From Microbacterium schleiferi (GTDB lineage Bacteria; Actinomycetota; Actinomycetes; Actinomycetales; Microbacteriaceae), in NCBI RefSeq assembly GCF_020781975.1, contig NZ_JAJGNI010000011.1, positions 1 through 64,000 on the forward strand: DNA of 64,000 nucleotides, written 5' to 3'. The position numbers were made by a program, and so were the translations under genes. The first letter of the stretch is position 1, and each line of letters starts with the position of its first letter. Positions 7,742 to 16,440 of the stretch are shown in pieces. The notes beneath the pieces are model-generated. The model saw only the letters and a list, made by a program, of their open reading frames with translations. It was not told the origin of the DNA and searched no databases.

Positions 7742-9891
7742 CGGAGCATCTCCATCGGTTCGAAGTGGTAGTCGCCGCGGATGGTGGGCTCGTCGATGTC
7801 GTCCTCGTCGTCATCATCACCGGTCTCGGGCGTGTCGACGCGTCGGCGCGGGTCGCGGACGGAGCCGGTGAGCTCGGTTCCGAGATCAGACGAGGCGGTC
7901 AGTTCCGCGTCGAGCATCCGTTGCACGGTGCGTAGCGACCACACCCCGTCCGGGTCCGGTTCCTTGTCGTTCAGCTGTGCGGCCATCCGGGCGCTCATCC
8001 GCCGCTCCGATGGCGTCAGACCACGGCCGGCGCCCCAGTCCTCCAGCAGCTGCGCGGCGACGTCGTCAACCTGGGAGGGGCGACCCTGCCGGATTGCGAT
8101 CTTCTTCGCGTACTCCAACGCGTCCAGGCTGAACGGGGTGTCGAAGCTGCCCTTGTGCTCCCATTCGAGGGTGTGCCAGGTGTGGTCCTCGGGGTCGTGG
8201 AAGTAGATTCTGGTGAGGTCGTCGGGGTTGACGAAGAATGGCCACTCCGTACCCTTGTCGCGGTGGATCGACCGGGCCCGGTTGCGGTACTTCGCGACCG
8301 ACTCGCCGGTGTAGCGGAGTTTGTGGATCTCCACCCCGTAGTGGTTGAACTGCCGCTTCACCACCGGCAGCAGCTCCAGCAGCACGTTCCGGTCGGTGGG
8401 CAGACGCAGCTGTCCCGCGACAGCCAGGCCCTGTTCGTATCGTTGCGCGGGGCTGAGCTTTACCCCGGGCAGGTTTGGATCCTCCAACGAACTGTGGGGA
8501 CGAAGGTGGTAGACGGTGGCTACCCATTCCCGGATGATCTGCTCCAGCTGCGGCACCGTGTAGACGGCCTCTGCTTCGGGGTCCTCGCCGCGTCCGGCGA
8601 CGTCCGCGCCCTTGTAGCCGGGCAGCTCTTGCAGCAGGTCGTCGAGGGTGCGGAAGAATCGTTCCACGGGGCTCTTGTCGGTGGGCTGGTAGATCCGGGC
8701 GGGTTGGATCGAGATCCCCAACCGGGCGCACCCGCTGGTGAGATGCTCCGACAGGTAGGCGGCGCCGTGGTCGACGACCAGCGTCTCCGGCAGGATGCCG
8801 GCGCGGGTGAACCGGGACACCTTCGTACGGGTCGGGTCTACCAGCAGCGTGTCGGGCAGACCGTGGTACGGCCAGCGAGCGGACGTGCCCCAATCCGTGG
8901 GCGTATCAAACGGTTGCAGCGCCTCCATCAGCACGCCGGCGACGTCGATCGATTTCGTCGAACCCGGCGTGAGCCGCAGTCCGAGGATGCACCGCGAGTA
9001 CAGGTCCATCGCGATCGTGAGATCCGCTGACACCCATTTCCCGGTCACCGGGGCGACGGCGAACACGTTCAGCGGCGTGGTGTCCATCAGCACGTACTCG
9101 CCCGGCCGGACCGCCGACAACCGCCCGTAGGGTGCGGAGGGTCGGTTCGCGGTCGACCGTTTGCGTTTGGTGGGGCCGGTGAATGTGGCCCGGCCTCGAT
9201 CCAGCTCAGCCAGCGCGTTGTACGCGCTCGCGCGCGAGGGGCGCTTCACTGTCCCCGGGCCGTGGACGCGCTCGGTGCGTGCATTGATCCGGTCGATGAT
9301 GATCTTCTTGGAGACCTTCGCTTCGGGGGTCTGCTCATCCAGGACCGTCTGCGCGGTAGCGATCCACCGCGGGTCGAACCCGGTCAGCGCGTTTCCGGCT
9401 TGGGAGGACCGGTAGTCCATCAGGCCCGCCTCCCCGGACTCCCGGTACTGCGCCACCCAGCGGCGCACGGTCCGTTCGCCCTTCCCGAGTTCGGTCGCCT
9501 TCGCCGCAGTCCGCTGTCGCAGACTGTGCTGCGGGTGGTATTCCAGGCGCGGCTCACCCTCCCGCGGGATCTGCGGAGTGCCGGACTTGTATCCGGTGAG
9601 CACCTCGCGGACGTGGTCGGCGCGCTCCATGGTGCGTGCCTTCGCGGAGTCGGTAGCGTCCGCCCACAGCACCCCCAGCGGAGTAGCATCCCTTTCCCGC
9701 GTGTGGCCAGGGATGTGGGCCTTGCCGCCCTCGGCGGCGGGGCGCAGCACGTCGACCATCCGGAGTCGGCGGTGCCGGCCCGTGCGGTCGCGGATGATCA
9801 CCGCCCCGTCAGCGATCTCCGCGACCGTGCACGCCTCCCCGTCGTAGACGAAGTCCATCCCAGGTCGCAGCATCCAGCTATCCATCATCAT
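7738..9891 (-). CDS. tnsB: TnsB-type DDE transposase
   Basis: This protein of about 717 residues has N-terminal helix-turn-helix DNA-binding segments (KATELGKGERTVRRWVAQY near residue 140). An RNase-H-like integrase core follows. The acidic triad is visible as D in VLMDTTPLN (about 268), D in VVDHGAAYL (about 373) and E in SPVERFFRTL (about 409), with the classic 35-residue D-to-E spacing. A beta-barrel and a highly acidic C-terminal tail (GDDDDEDDIDE) follow. That tail may contact TnsC. A TTG at 9903 lies inside the GAGAGGAAGC ribosome-binding segment, so one of the three ATGs at 9885-9891 is preferred as start. Confidence 0.9.
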   Translation of the reverse strand: MMMDSWMLRPGMDFVYDGEACTVAEIADGAVIIRDRTGRHRRLRMVDVLRPAAEGGKAHIPGHTRERDATPLGVLWADATDSAKARTMERADHVREVLTGYKSGTPQIPREGEPRLEYHPQHSLRQRTAAKATELGKGERTVRRWVAQYRESGEAGLMDYRSSQAGNALTGFDPRWIATAQTVLDEQTPEAKVSKKIIIDRINARTERVHGPGTVKRPSRASAYNALAELDRGRATFTGPTKRKRSTANRPSAPYGRLSAVRPGEYVLMDTTPLNVFAVAPVTGKWVSADLTIAMDLYSRCILGLRLTPGSTKSIDVAGVLMEALQPFDTPTDWGTSARWPYHGLPDTLLVDPTRTKVSRFTRAGILPETLVVDHGAAYLSEHLTSGCARLGISIQPARIYQPTDKSPVERFFRTLDDLLQELPGYKGADVAGRGEDPEAEAVYTVPQLEQIIREWVATVYHLRPHSSLEDPNLPGVKLSPAQRYEQGLAVAGQLRLPTDRNVLLELLPVVKRQFNHYGVEIHKLRYTGESVAKYRNRARSIHRDKGTEWPFFVNPDDLTRIYFHDPEDHTWHTLEWEHKGSFDTPFSLDALEYAKKIAIRQGRPSQVDDVAAQLLEDWGAGRGLTPSERRMSARMAAQLNDKEPDPDGVWSLRTVQRMLDAELTASSDLGTELTGSVRDPRRRVDTPETGDDDDEDDIDEPTIRGDYHFEPMEMLR

Positions 9892-9933
9892 GCTTCCTCT
9901 CAAAGTGAGTAGTCGGGGATCGGGTGCCGGGAC

Positions 9934-10245
9934 TCAGGCCGTGTCACGGAGGGATGAGCCGCTCTCCGCCGTCACGCGAAGATGCCGCGCCGGTGGCTGC
10001 ACGACGCGCGTACCGAGCACTTGCCGCAGGTACTCCTCAACGGCGCGCAGCAGCTGGGCTGCCGCTTCCTTGTCCGCTCTCGGTGACTGCGGGGGCACCG
10101 GCAGGGCCACGGGGATGCCCAGCGCCTCGCATGCTCGCGCCGTGTCGGCCTCGCGGTCGCGCTCCGATCTCGTCGACCGCTCCGGGCCAGCCTCCTCGAA
10201 GAGCAGGGAGGGAGTGCCAGGTCGAAGGTCGTCTCGTGCGCTCAT
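9934..10245 (-). CDS. Small unknown protein between tnsA and tnsB
   Basis: This 103-residue reading frame starts at an ATG overlapping the tnsA stop as ATGA and ends 42 bp before tnsB. The coupling decides this start. A longer frame running through tnsA is a shadow. The sequence is charged: an N-terminal SARDDLRPG stretch, then an acidic/arginine-rich helix (ERDREADTARACEALG). A second helix follows (ADKEAAAQLLRAVEEYL) and the tail is basic. I recognise no family. Conserved placement between the two transposase subunits would suggest a structural or regulatory partner, but that is inference. Confidence 0.55.
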   Translation of the reverse strand: MSARDDLRPGTPSLLFEEAGPERSTRSERDREADTARACEALGIPVALPVPPQSPRADKEAAAQLLRAVEEYLRQVLGTRVVQPPARHLRVTAESGSSLRDTA

Positions 10246-10964
10246 GTCAGCTCCAATACGCTCGTCGTGCTCAACAGGTGGGACAGGTCCGTGCGCAAAC
10301 GCTGTGTCCACAGCAGGTGCAGCACGAGGGAACGGGCGAACCGCTGCTCTCCCGCGATCGGAGTCACGGCACGCACCGCTTCCCCGAACGTCACAGCGGC
10401 TCCCAGCACGGTCGCCGCGGCATCGACCTGCCCGGGATCGAACTGGAAGCTGCGCCGGTACCCGGCGAGGAACTGCACATTCGCCAGCAGCACCGGATCG
10501 GGCTCGGAGCACACCCGGTACTCCCAGCCATGCGCCTCGACCTCCCGCCGCGTCCAGTCCAGCGAGTCCCGCACCGCCGGGACCTGCAGCTTCGCCGCCG
10601 GCTTCACATCGACAACGCACACCAACCGGTCTGTGTGCGAGATCAGATAGTCCGGGATGTGCCTGCGGGTCGTGCCGTGATCGTCGCCCTCCATCAGGAA
10701 CGGCTGGGACAGGATCCAGTCCACTCGCGGGTCGAAGTCGCACAGCAGCAGGTTCGCGTACTCCAGCCGCGACTCGTACCCCACGGGCGCCTGCATCGTC
10801 GCGGACCAGTACGAGCCGGAGAAGTGACGCTGCTTGCGGTACCAGCGGAACTCACGCCACGGCACCGCCGCCGCGAACACCCCCAACCGGGCATCCGGCA
10901 GCGAAACGACGTCGACGTGATCCTGCATCATACGGATCCGGATCGTCGACGCCACCGCGATCAT
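10242..10964 (-). CDS. tnsA: TnsA-type endonuclease
   Basis: This 240-residue protein matches the TnsA N-terminal nuclease domain. GYESRLEYANLLL supplies a catalytic Glu (about 64), RRHIPDYLI an Asp (about 104) and VVDVKPAAK a Lys (about 119). The order and spacing are those of the restriction-enzyme-like fold that nicks the 5' ends of the transposon. A second, helical domain follows and would contact TnsC. It is first in the operon, as expected at the right end of Tn7-like elements. A second ATG pair lies about 11 codons inside, so the exact start is uncertain. Confidence 0.85.
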   Translation of the reverse strand: MIAVASTIRIRMMQDHVDVVSLPDARLGVFAAAVPWREFRWYRKQRHFSGSYWSATMQAPVGYESRLEYANLLLCDFDPRVDWILSQPFLMEGDDHGTTRRHIPDYLISHTDRLVCVVDVKPAAKLQVPAVRDSLDWTRREVEAHGWEYRVCSEPDPVLLANVQFLAGYRRSFQFDPGQVDAAATVLGAAVTFGEAVRAVTPIAGEQRFARSLVLHLLWTQRLRTDLSHLLSTTSVLELT

Positions 10965-11110
10965 CCCCGACCCGGCTCCCCGGCCCGCAGCTCACCATCG
11001 CCCGTGTCCCCGGTCGGAACCTGACAGCGGTGCGTGCGCATGAACACATGCTGTTGCCCCGCGACCGCGCAGCGGAACTCACCGACGCCACAGAAAGAAG
11101 TGAGCAGCTT

Positions 11111-11199
11111 TGTACTAAATCACTAAACAGCTAATCACTAGTAAATGTCACATTCACTACCAAGCTCGATGTTGCGCCTGTCAGATACACAACAAACCT
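11111..11199. mobile_element. Candidate right end of the Tn7-like element
   Basis: This AT-richer stretch lies between tnsA and the next gene. Read toward tnsA on the minus strand it carries three copies of TAGTGA(A/T)T, starting at about 11159, 11140 and 11125. These could be TnsB-binding repeats or the tnsA promoter/operator. A TGTTGTGT sequence on the minus strand at about 11189-11196 would supply the TGT terminus usual for this family. No matching left end or target duplication was found, so the exact boundary is not established. Confidence 0.35.
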
Positions 11200-11217
11200 C
11201 CGCCGACCAGTCGGCGG
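11200..11217. promoter_or_regulatory. Perfect 8-bp palindrome upstream of a winged-helix gene
   Basis: CCGCCGAC and GTCGGCGG flank a 2-bp centre, ending 28 bp before the ATG of the winged-helix gene. It could be an operator for that regulator or a terminator-like stem; there is no T-run. Confidence 0.35.
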
Positions 11218-11245
11218 CGTCCGACGCATATGAGACACTCGGAGC

Positions 11246-11569
11246 ATGACGGCGATCCACCCGATTGCCCCCGAAGACTCCAAAGCGCTCTTCGGGAACA
11301 GCTACATGCACACCGTGCTGGTCGAGATCACCCGGCACGGCGATGAACCGTTCTCCCCGAAGCAGATCATCGACGCCACCGGACTGCCCGGCGGGATCAT
11401 CCACCCGCTCATCAAGAGGCTGAAGTCCAGGCATTTCATCGAGTACCTGGGCCGTGTGCCCGGGGAGAAGACCACGCTGTACCAGGTCCGCGACAACCCC
11501 TACATGCGCGCCGCCCGCGAGTACGCCGAAGCTGCGCCCGAGATCCCGCAGCATCGAGCCGCCAGCTAA
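11246..11569 (+). CDS. Small winged-helix DNA-binding protein (copy 1)
   Basis: This 107-residue protein has the look of a MarR/PadR-like winged helix. There is a helix near HTVLVEITRHG, a recognition unit (FSPKQIIDATGLPGGIIHPLIKRLKS) and a beta wing (FIEYLGRVPGEKTTLYQV). It is clearly paralogous to the gene at 11747: both share the VFG/LFG start, the ATGLPG/ATGLAG turn and the GEKTTLYQ/GERTLAYQ wing. It is probably a transcription regulator. The target is unknown, with the palindrome just upstream as a candidate. The ATG has only a very close GGAG, so an unusual or leaderless start is possible. Confidence 0.7.
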   Translation: MTAIHPIAPEDSKALFGNSYMHTVLVEITRHGDEPFSPKQIIDATGLPGGIIHPLIKRLKSRHFIEYLGRVPGEKTTLYQVRDNPYMRAAREYAEAAPEIPQHRAAS

Positions 11570-11711
11570 CCCACGGCGCCCCGGATCGACCCACAGCTCG
11601 GTCGCGACGACCGGTGAGCGACGTGTTCGACGTGCGTCGCGCCACCACGTGCCACCGCTGCCGAATTCGCAAGGTGCGGCGTCCAGAGCACACACTGGTG
11701 CGTTCTCCATG

Positions 11712-11746
11712 TTTCATGAATCTTGAATTTGATCTAGACTGGGTAG
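11712..11746 (+). promoter_or_regulatory. Candidate leaderless promoter
   Basis: A TAGACT -10 element (11735-11740) lies 7 bp before the GTG start at 11747. A TTTCAT -35-like hexamer (11712-11717) sits 17 bp upstream of it. No Shine-Dalgarno sequence is present. This spacing is typical of leaderless transcripts in actinobacteria. Confidence 0.4.
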
Positions 11747-12073
11747 GTGCCAACCCTTGCCCGCGCGGCCGAGCTGTCGAAGGCGGTCTTCGGCAGCGAG
11801 CACATGCTTTCCGTGATGTGGCAGATCTCGCAGGCACCGGACGCAACGTTCAACGCTCCCGCCATCGAACGGGCCACGGGCCTGGCCGGGAGCATCGTGC
11901 ACGGCATGCTCGCACGACTCAAACGCGCCGGCCTCATCGAGGTCGTGGGCCATCTCGAGGGAGAACGCACCCTCGCCTACCAGCGTCGCGACCATCTCGT
12001 ATGGCAGGCGGCATCTCAACTCACGTCCGAGGTGACTGACACCCTGGGCATCGGAGGCCCCTATGACAGCTAG
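11747..12073 (+). CDS. Small winged-helix DNA-binding protein (copy 2)
   Basis: This 108-residue protein is a paralogue of the gene at 11246. It has the same helix (MLSVMWQISQAPD), the same recognition unit (APAIERATGLAGSIVHGML) and a wing with GERTLAYQRRD. It starts at GTG with no ribosome binding site but a well-placed -10 element, consistent with a leaderless mRNA. Its end overlaps the next gene by 11 bp, so it probably regulates or acts with that gene. Regulatory function is inferred from fold only. Confidence 0.7.
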   Translation: MPTLARAAELSKAVFGSEHMLSVMWQISQAPDATFNAPAIERATGLAGSIVHGMLARLKRAGLIEVVGHLEGERTLAYQRRDHLVWQAASQLTSEVTDTLGIGGPYDS

Positions 12074-12701
12074 CCCCTCCACGACCGTCGCCGGGACGTC
12101 CGGGGTGAGTTGGCAAACCGGTGCCCATCGCGTCCACGTCGACCTCGAGCTTCACCTCCCGGAGATCCAGCGCCGCCGCGCCACAAACGCGGCGGGGTCT
12201 GTACAAGACCTGGACACTCTGCGGTTCCTGCTGACGCTCCCCGTCGATCAGCCCACCGCCCTCGCGGGCCTCGATGCGTACGAGCGGCGCCTGGCTCGGC
12301 GAGCCGTCCGCTGCGGGTTCGCCGAAGAGCGCGCCGTCGCCCGCAGCCAGTCCACTCTCATCCGAAGAGCGGAGCCTCCCGTGACGGTGCGGCTGATATC
12401 GGTGTTCGGCCCGTTCCGTCGCAGCACCCTGCAGTTGGCGACGACATTCGCCCCCTACGGGCGTCGTCGACTCGTCGTCCCCTCTGGACGGCTCGACGAG
12501 ATATTGTTGCTCGAAGCAACCTTCTACGGTGTCGGCGTTACGGTGGCCGACGCCAACGGCGAGCGGACCGTCGCCGCGTCGGCGCCCTTCCAGCCCGCCC
12601 GGTTCACTGGCGCCTCCTGGCTGTTCGCTGAGCGCATCTACGGCCAGGCGCTCAGCTCAGCGACCGCCACCGGGCAAGTGTCGGCGGCATCGAGATCATG
12701 A
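12063..12701 (+). CDS. Unknown protein coexpressed with a winged-helix gene
   Basis: This 212-residue protein has no family I can name. The N-terminal 110 residues are charged and arginine-rich with several helices (LAGLDAYERRLARRAV). The second half is more hydrophobic and strand-like (VTVRLISVFGPF, RRLVVPSGRLDEILLLEATFYGVGVTV). No signal peptide or membrane helix is evident. It overlaps the upstream winged-helix gene by 11 bp. Its last 50 bp overlap the end of the opposing TGT-like gene, so either one C-terminus is mis-sized or the genes overlap tail to tail. Confidence 0.55.
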   Translation: MTASPSTTVAGTSGVSWQTGAHRVHVDLELHLPEIQRRRATNAAGSVQDLDTLRFLLTLPVDQPTALAGLDAYERRLARRAVRCGFAEERAVARSQSTLIRRAEPPVTVRLISVFGPFRRSTLQLATTFAPYGRRRLVVPSGRLDEILLLEATFYGVGVTVADANGERTVAASAPFQPARFTGASWLFAERIYGQALSSATATGQVSAASRS

Positions 12702-13797
12702 CACCCGTGTGCTGGGCGAGCCGAACATGCTCCGCTTCAGCCTCCGCCAGACGCTGATTCCACCACCGTGCCACTTGAGAGGTCCCCATCGAGGTGACGA
12801 TACCTGCGATCTCGTCCAGCGCGGCCAGATTGTGCAGGTGAGCCCGGAGCCGATCCTCATCGGAGCCGGTGAACGAGTCCACCGCGCGTCCCTCACAGTG
12901 GCGACACGGGCACGGCCACGGAGTCGCGCTGGCGAACCACTTCAGGTGCATCTCGCTGGACCGGGCGAATCGCATCAGCTCCGGCATCAGCACGTGCGGC
13001 GTGCGATCACCAGGGCGACTCGAGTACGGTCGGCTGCCCGGCACCGGCAGGCGCCGCAGGCTCGGGATCTGCCCGATCACGGCCGCGCGAGCGCCGGACG
13101 CGAACGCATCGATGCCAGCGAAGTCCGCCCGCCACGGCACCGCACCCTTCACCTCGCCGAAGAACCGGCGATACGACTCCGGCGCCCCCTTGAGATTCAG
13201 AGGATCACCCGCCTTCGCTCCCAGCGCCAACGCCACCGGATGACGGCTCCGCGCGGCGACCGCGATCAACTGCGAGATGTGATCCGGCGTCGACCACTTC
13301 TGATGGACGGCCAACGGGAGGATCACGTCGTCGCGGTCGATATTGTCCGCAGCCGCGAGGACCGCCTTAAGCGCCCCCGGGTCTGCGACGTCCACAAACC
13401 CCGCTGGGATCACCGCGACCGCCGCGCCTGCATCGCGCTGCGCCTGGAGAGTCTCCTCCACCGTGGGCGCGATGAGCGCATCCACCGGTTCATCGATAAT
13501 CAACGGGCGCTCGGCCGTCGCCGGAGCGAGCACCGAAGTCGGCTCGATAAGGAAAACCAAATCCTGATGCCGCGCCCGCAGGCGCCAGGCGGTCTGAAGA
13601 GCCGTCGGCCCCGACAACACCATGCCGCCGTGTTCCATGTTCACGTGCGGGGCGGTCTGCATCGTCTCACCGCCAGCCATCGTGAACACTCGCCCGCCCA
13701 AAGTGCGCTCGACCAGCGTGGCACCGGCGAGCGACTCACGCGTCGTCCGCGAAACCAGAGAGCTGTCGACCACCTCGATGTTGGCCCGATCGGTCAT
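12652..13797 (-). CDS. TIM-barrel protein with tRNA-guanine-transglycosylase-like zinc site
   Basis: This 381-residue protein shows alternating strand/helix blocks compatible with a TIM barrel (LVFLIEPTSVL, AVAVIPAGFVDV, VILPLAVHQKW, HPVALALGAK, FAGIDAFASGARAAVIG). Near residue 297 it has CPCRHC. About 20 residues after the last cysteine comes HLHNLAALDEI. Tgt/QueTGT and DpdA proteins have a CxCxxC zinc cluster completed by the His of a similar HNL segment, so it may be a distant member of that base-exchange superfamily. The catalytic aspartates cannot be placed with certainty. It is coupled by ATGA to the XRE-ImmA gene, which argues for a functional pair. Confidence 0.55.
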   Translation of the reverse strand: MTDRANIEVVDSSLVSRTTRESLAGATLVERTLGGRVFTMAGGETMQTAPHVNMEHGGMVLSGPTALQTAWRLRARHQDLVFLIEPTSVLAPATAERPLIIDEPVDALIAPTVEETLQAQRDAGAAVAVIPAGFVDVADPGALKAVLAAADNIDRDDVILPLAVHQKWSTPDHISQLIAVAARSRHPVALALGAKAGDPLNLKGAPESYRRFFGEVKGAVPWRADFAGIDAFASGARAAVIGQIPSLRRLPVPGSRPYSSRPGDRTPHVLMPELMRFARSSEMHLKWFASATPWPCPCRHCEGRAVDSFTGSDEDRLRAHLHNLAALDEIAGIVTSMGTSQVARWWNQRLAEAEAEHVRLAQHTGVMISMPPTLARWRSLS

Positions 13798-14846
13798 GCT
13801 GCGCTCCTCACGTAAAGGTCTTCGAACTCGTCCTGAACCAGGAACGCGTCGCGCGCGAGCTCTGCGACGCTCTCACCCTCATTCAGCCGCTGCTGCACCA
13901 CCCGGTCGATCAGACCAGGATGTTCCTCGGCGATCGCTACCGGCTCTACGCTCCGATATCCGGCGCGGGAGAGCTCGATGTTCAACTGCCGGTAACGGCC
14001 CTCGCTGATCACATCCAGATCCACCGCACGCCGCAGCAGCGCCGCGATCGACACCCGCCACTTCGACTTCAACCGTGCCAAGCCCGGGATCGTCACCGGT
14101 GCCGCCGCCAGATCCATGCGCACATCCTGCGCCGGCATCAAGAACTCCGCCGCGAACCGATCCGCCTCAGACTCCTGCGTCTCCGACGGCACCTGATGCA
14201 TCACCGCGTGCGCAAGCTCATGCGCCAGCGAGAACCGCTGCCGATCCGGCGGAATGTGATCTCCCAGCAGCACCACTGGTCGCTGTCCTTCCGGCCAGCT
14301 CACCATCGCATCGATCCGCTCCGACCCCAACGATCGCTTCACCACCACAACCCCGGCATCCTCCAGCGAGCGCACGAGGTCTTCCAGCGGACCGGACGCG
14401 ATACCGATCGACGCACGCACCTCCTGCGCGATCTCCTCCGGAGTATCGAAGCCATCGGGCGGAAGCGGGTGCCGCACCAGCCGCACCGGCGTGTCTCCCG
14501 CGACGAGCCCCGTCACTTGCAAGTGCAGCAATTCCAGTTCTGCCCGCAACCGGTTCGCCACCGACAGGGGCAACGTGGAGCGCTTGCGATGGAACACATA
14601 CGGCGCCGCTCCCTCATCCACCGGGACCGTCAGCAGCACCGGTGGAACACGCAGCACACCGCTCAGCTTCTCCAGGCGGTCGGGGTCCAACTCCACCAGC
14701 CCGGATTCCGCCTTCGACAGCACCGCTTGCGAGATCCCCGTGGCTTCGGACAACGCACCCTGCGTCCACCCACGCGCAACTCGGACCGTGCCGAGCATCA
14801 CCCGGCCGGTCCGGCGATCAGAAGCAAACTCTGCCATGACTCCCAT
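13794..14846 (-). CDS. XRE-family regulator with ImmA/IrrE metallopeptidase domain
   Basis: This 350-residue protein has an N-terminal XRE helix-turn-helix (residues about 18-65: VRVARGWTQGALSEATGISQ, VLSKAESG). The C-terminal ImmA/IrrE (COG2856) domain has the zinc motif HELAH near residue 207 and the downstream ligand region ESEADRFAAEFLMP. Related proteins sense stress or phage and cleave or release a repressor. Several are partners in toxin-antitoxin or anti-phage modules. The start is the ATG with GGAGG 11 bp upstream. A longer frame adds 69 codons without support. The gene overlaps the next by ATGA. Confidence 0.85.
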   Translation of the reverse strand: MGVMAEFASDRRTGRVMLGTVRVARGWTQGALSEATGISQAVLSKAESGLVELDPDRLEKLSGVLRVPPVLLTVPVDEGAAPYVFHRKRSTLPLSVANRLRAELELLHLQVTGLVAGDTPVRLVRHPLPPDGFDTPEEIAQEVRASIGIASGPLEDLVRSLEDAGVVVVKRSLGSERIDAMVSWPEGQRPVVLLGDHIPPDRQRFSLAHELAHAVMHQVPSETQESEADRFAAEFLMPAQDVRMDLAAAPVTIPGLARLKSKWRVSIAALLRRAVDLDVISEGRYRQLNIELSRAGYRSVEPVAIAEEHPGLIDRVVQQRLNEGESVAELARDAFLVQDEFEDLYVRSAA

Positions 14847-14994
14847 CTTAGTCAGCGCCTCCGACAATCGCGCGATCCATGTGCAGAAATATTCTCGCGT
14901 GTTGGATGTGAACAGCCCACTCTGACCGCGACCCCACGCCAGACCGGGTCGACGGAGATGAGCCGCCCGATCACGTCGATGCCAAATCCATCCA

Positions 14995-15029
14995 CCGCAC
15001 TTGGCCGAATGGCCAAGTGCGGGCCAAGT
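14995..15029. repeat. Three ACTTGGCC octamers, two in a 12-bp perfect palindrome
   Basis: CCGCACTTGGCC and GGCCAAGTGCGG flank GAAT (14995-15022), and a third GGCCAAGT follows at 15022-15029. It lies 38 bp beyond the dnaB stop and about 150 bp upstream of the XRE-ImmA start. It could be a dnaB terminator stem (no T-run) or the XRE protein's operator. Confidence 0.5.
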
Positions 15030-15066
15030 TGACACAGAAACGGCCATCTTCACGTGGAACCTACAC

Positions 15067-16440
<1,374 letters not shown>

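Larger units (their letters stand above)
3855..10964 (-). mobile_element. Tn7-like transposition module (tnsA-orf-tnsB-tnsC-tniQ-orf-orf)
   Basis: Seven leftward genes form one operon-like run. It includes a TnsA-type endonuclease, a DDE transposase of the TnsB/Mu family, a TnsC/TniB AAA ATPase and a TniQ/TnsD-type protein. This is the full core set for heteromeric Tn7-like transposition: TnsA cuts 5' strands, TnsB cuts and joins 3' strands, TnsC is the regulator and TniQ/TnsD the target selector. The right end should lie just upstream of tnsA. The left end was not found and may lie beyond the window or be decayed. No CRISPR array or Cas gene is present near it. Confidence 0.8.

Noticed and set aside
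11641..11655. CACGTG in the gap between the two winged-helix genes as parS.
   Set aside because: The flanks do not match beyond the central six bases.
15044..15060. CACGTG near dnaB as a parS site.
   Set aside because: Only about 11 of 16 positions match the consensus.
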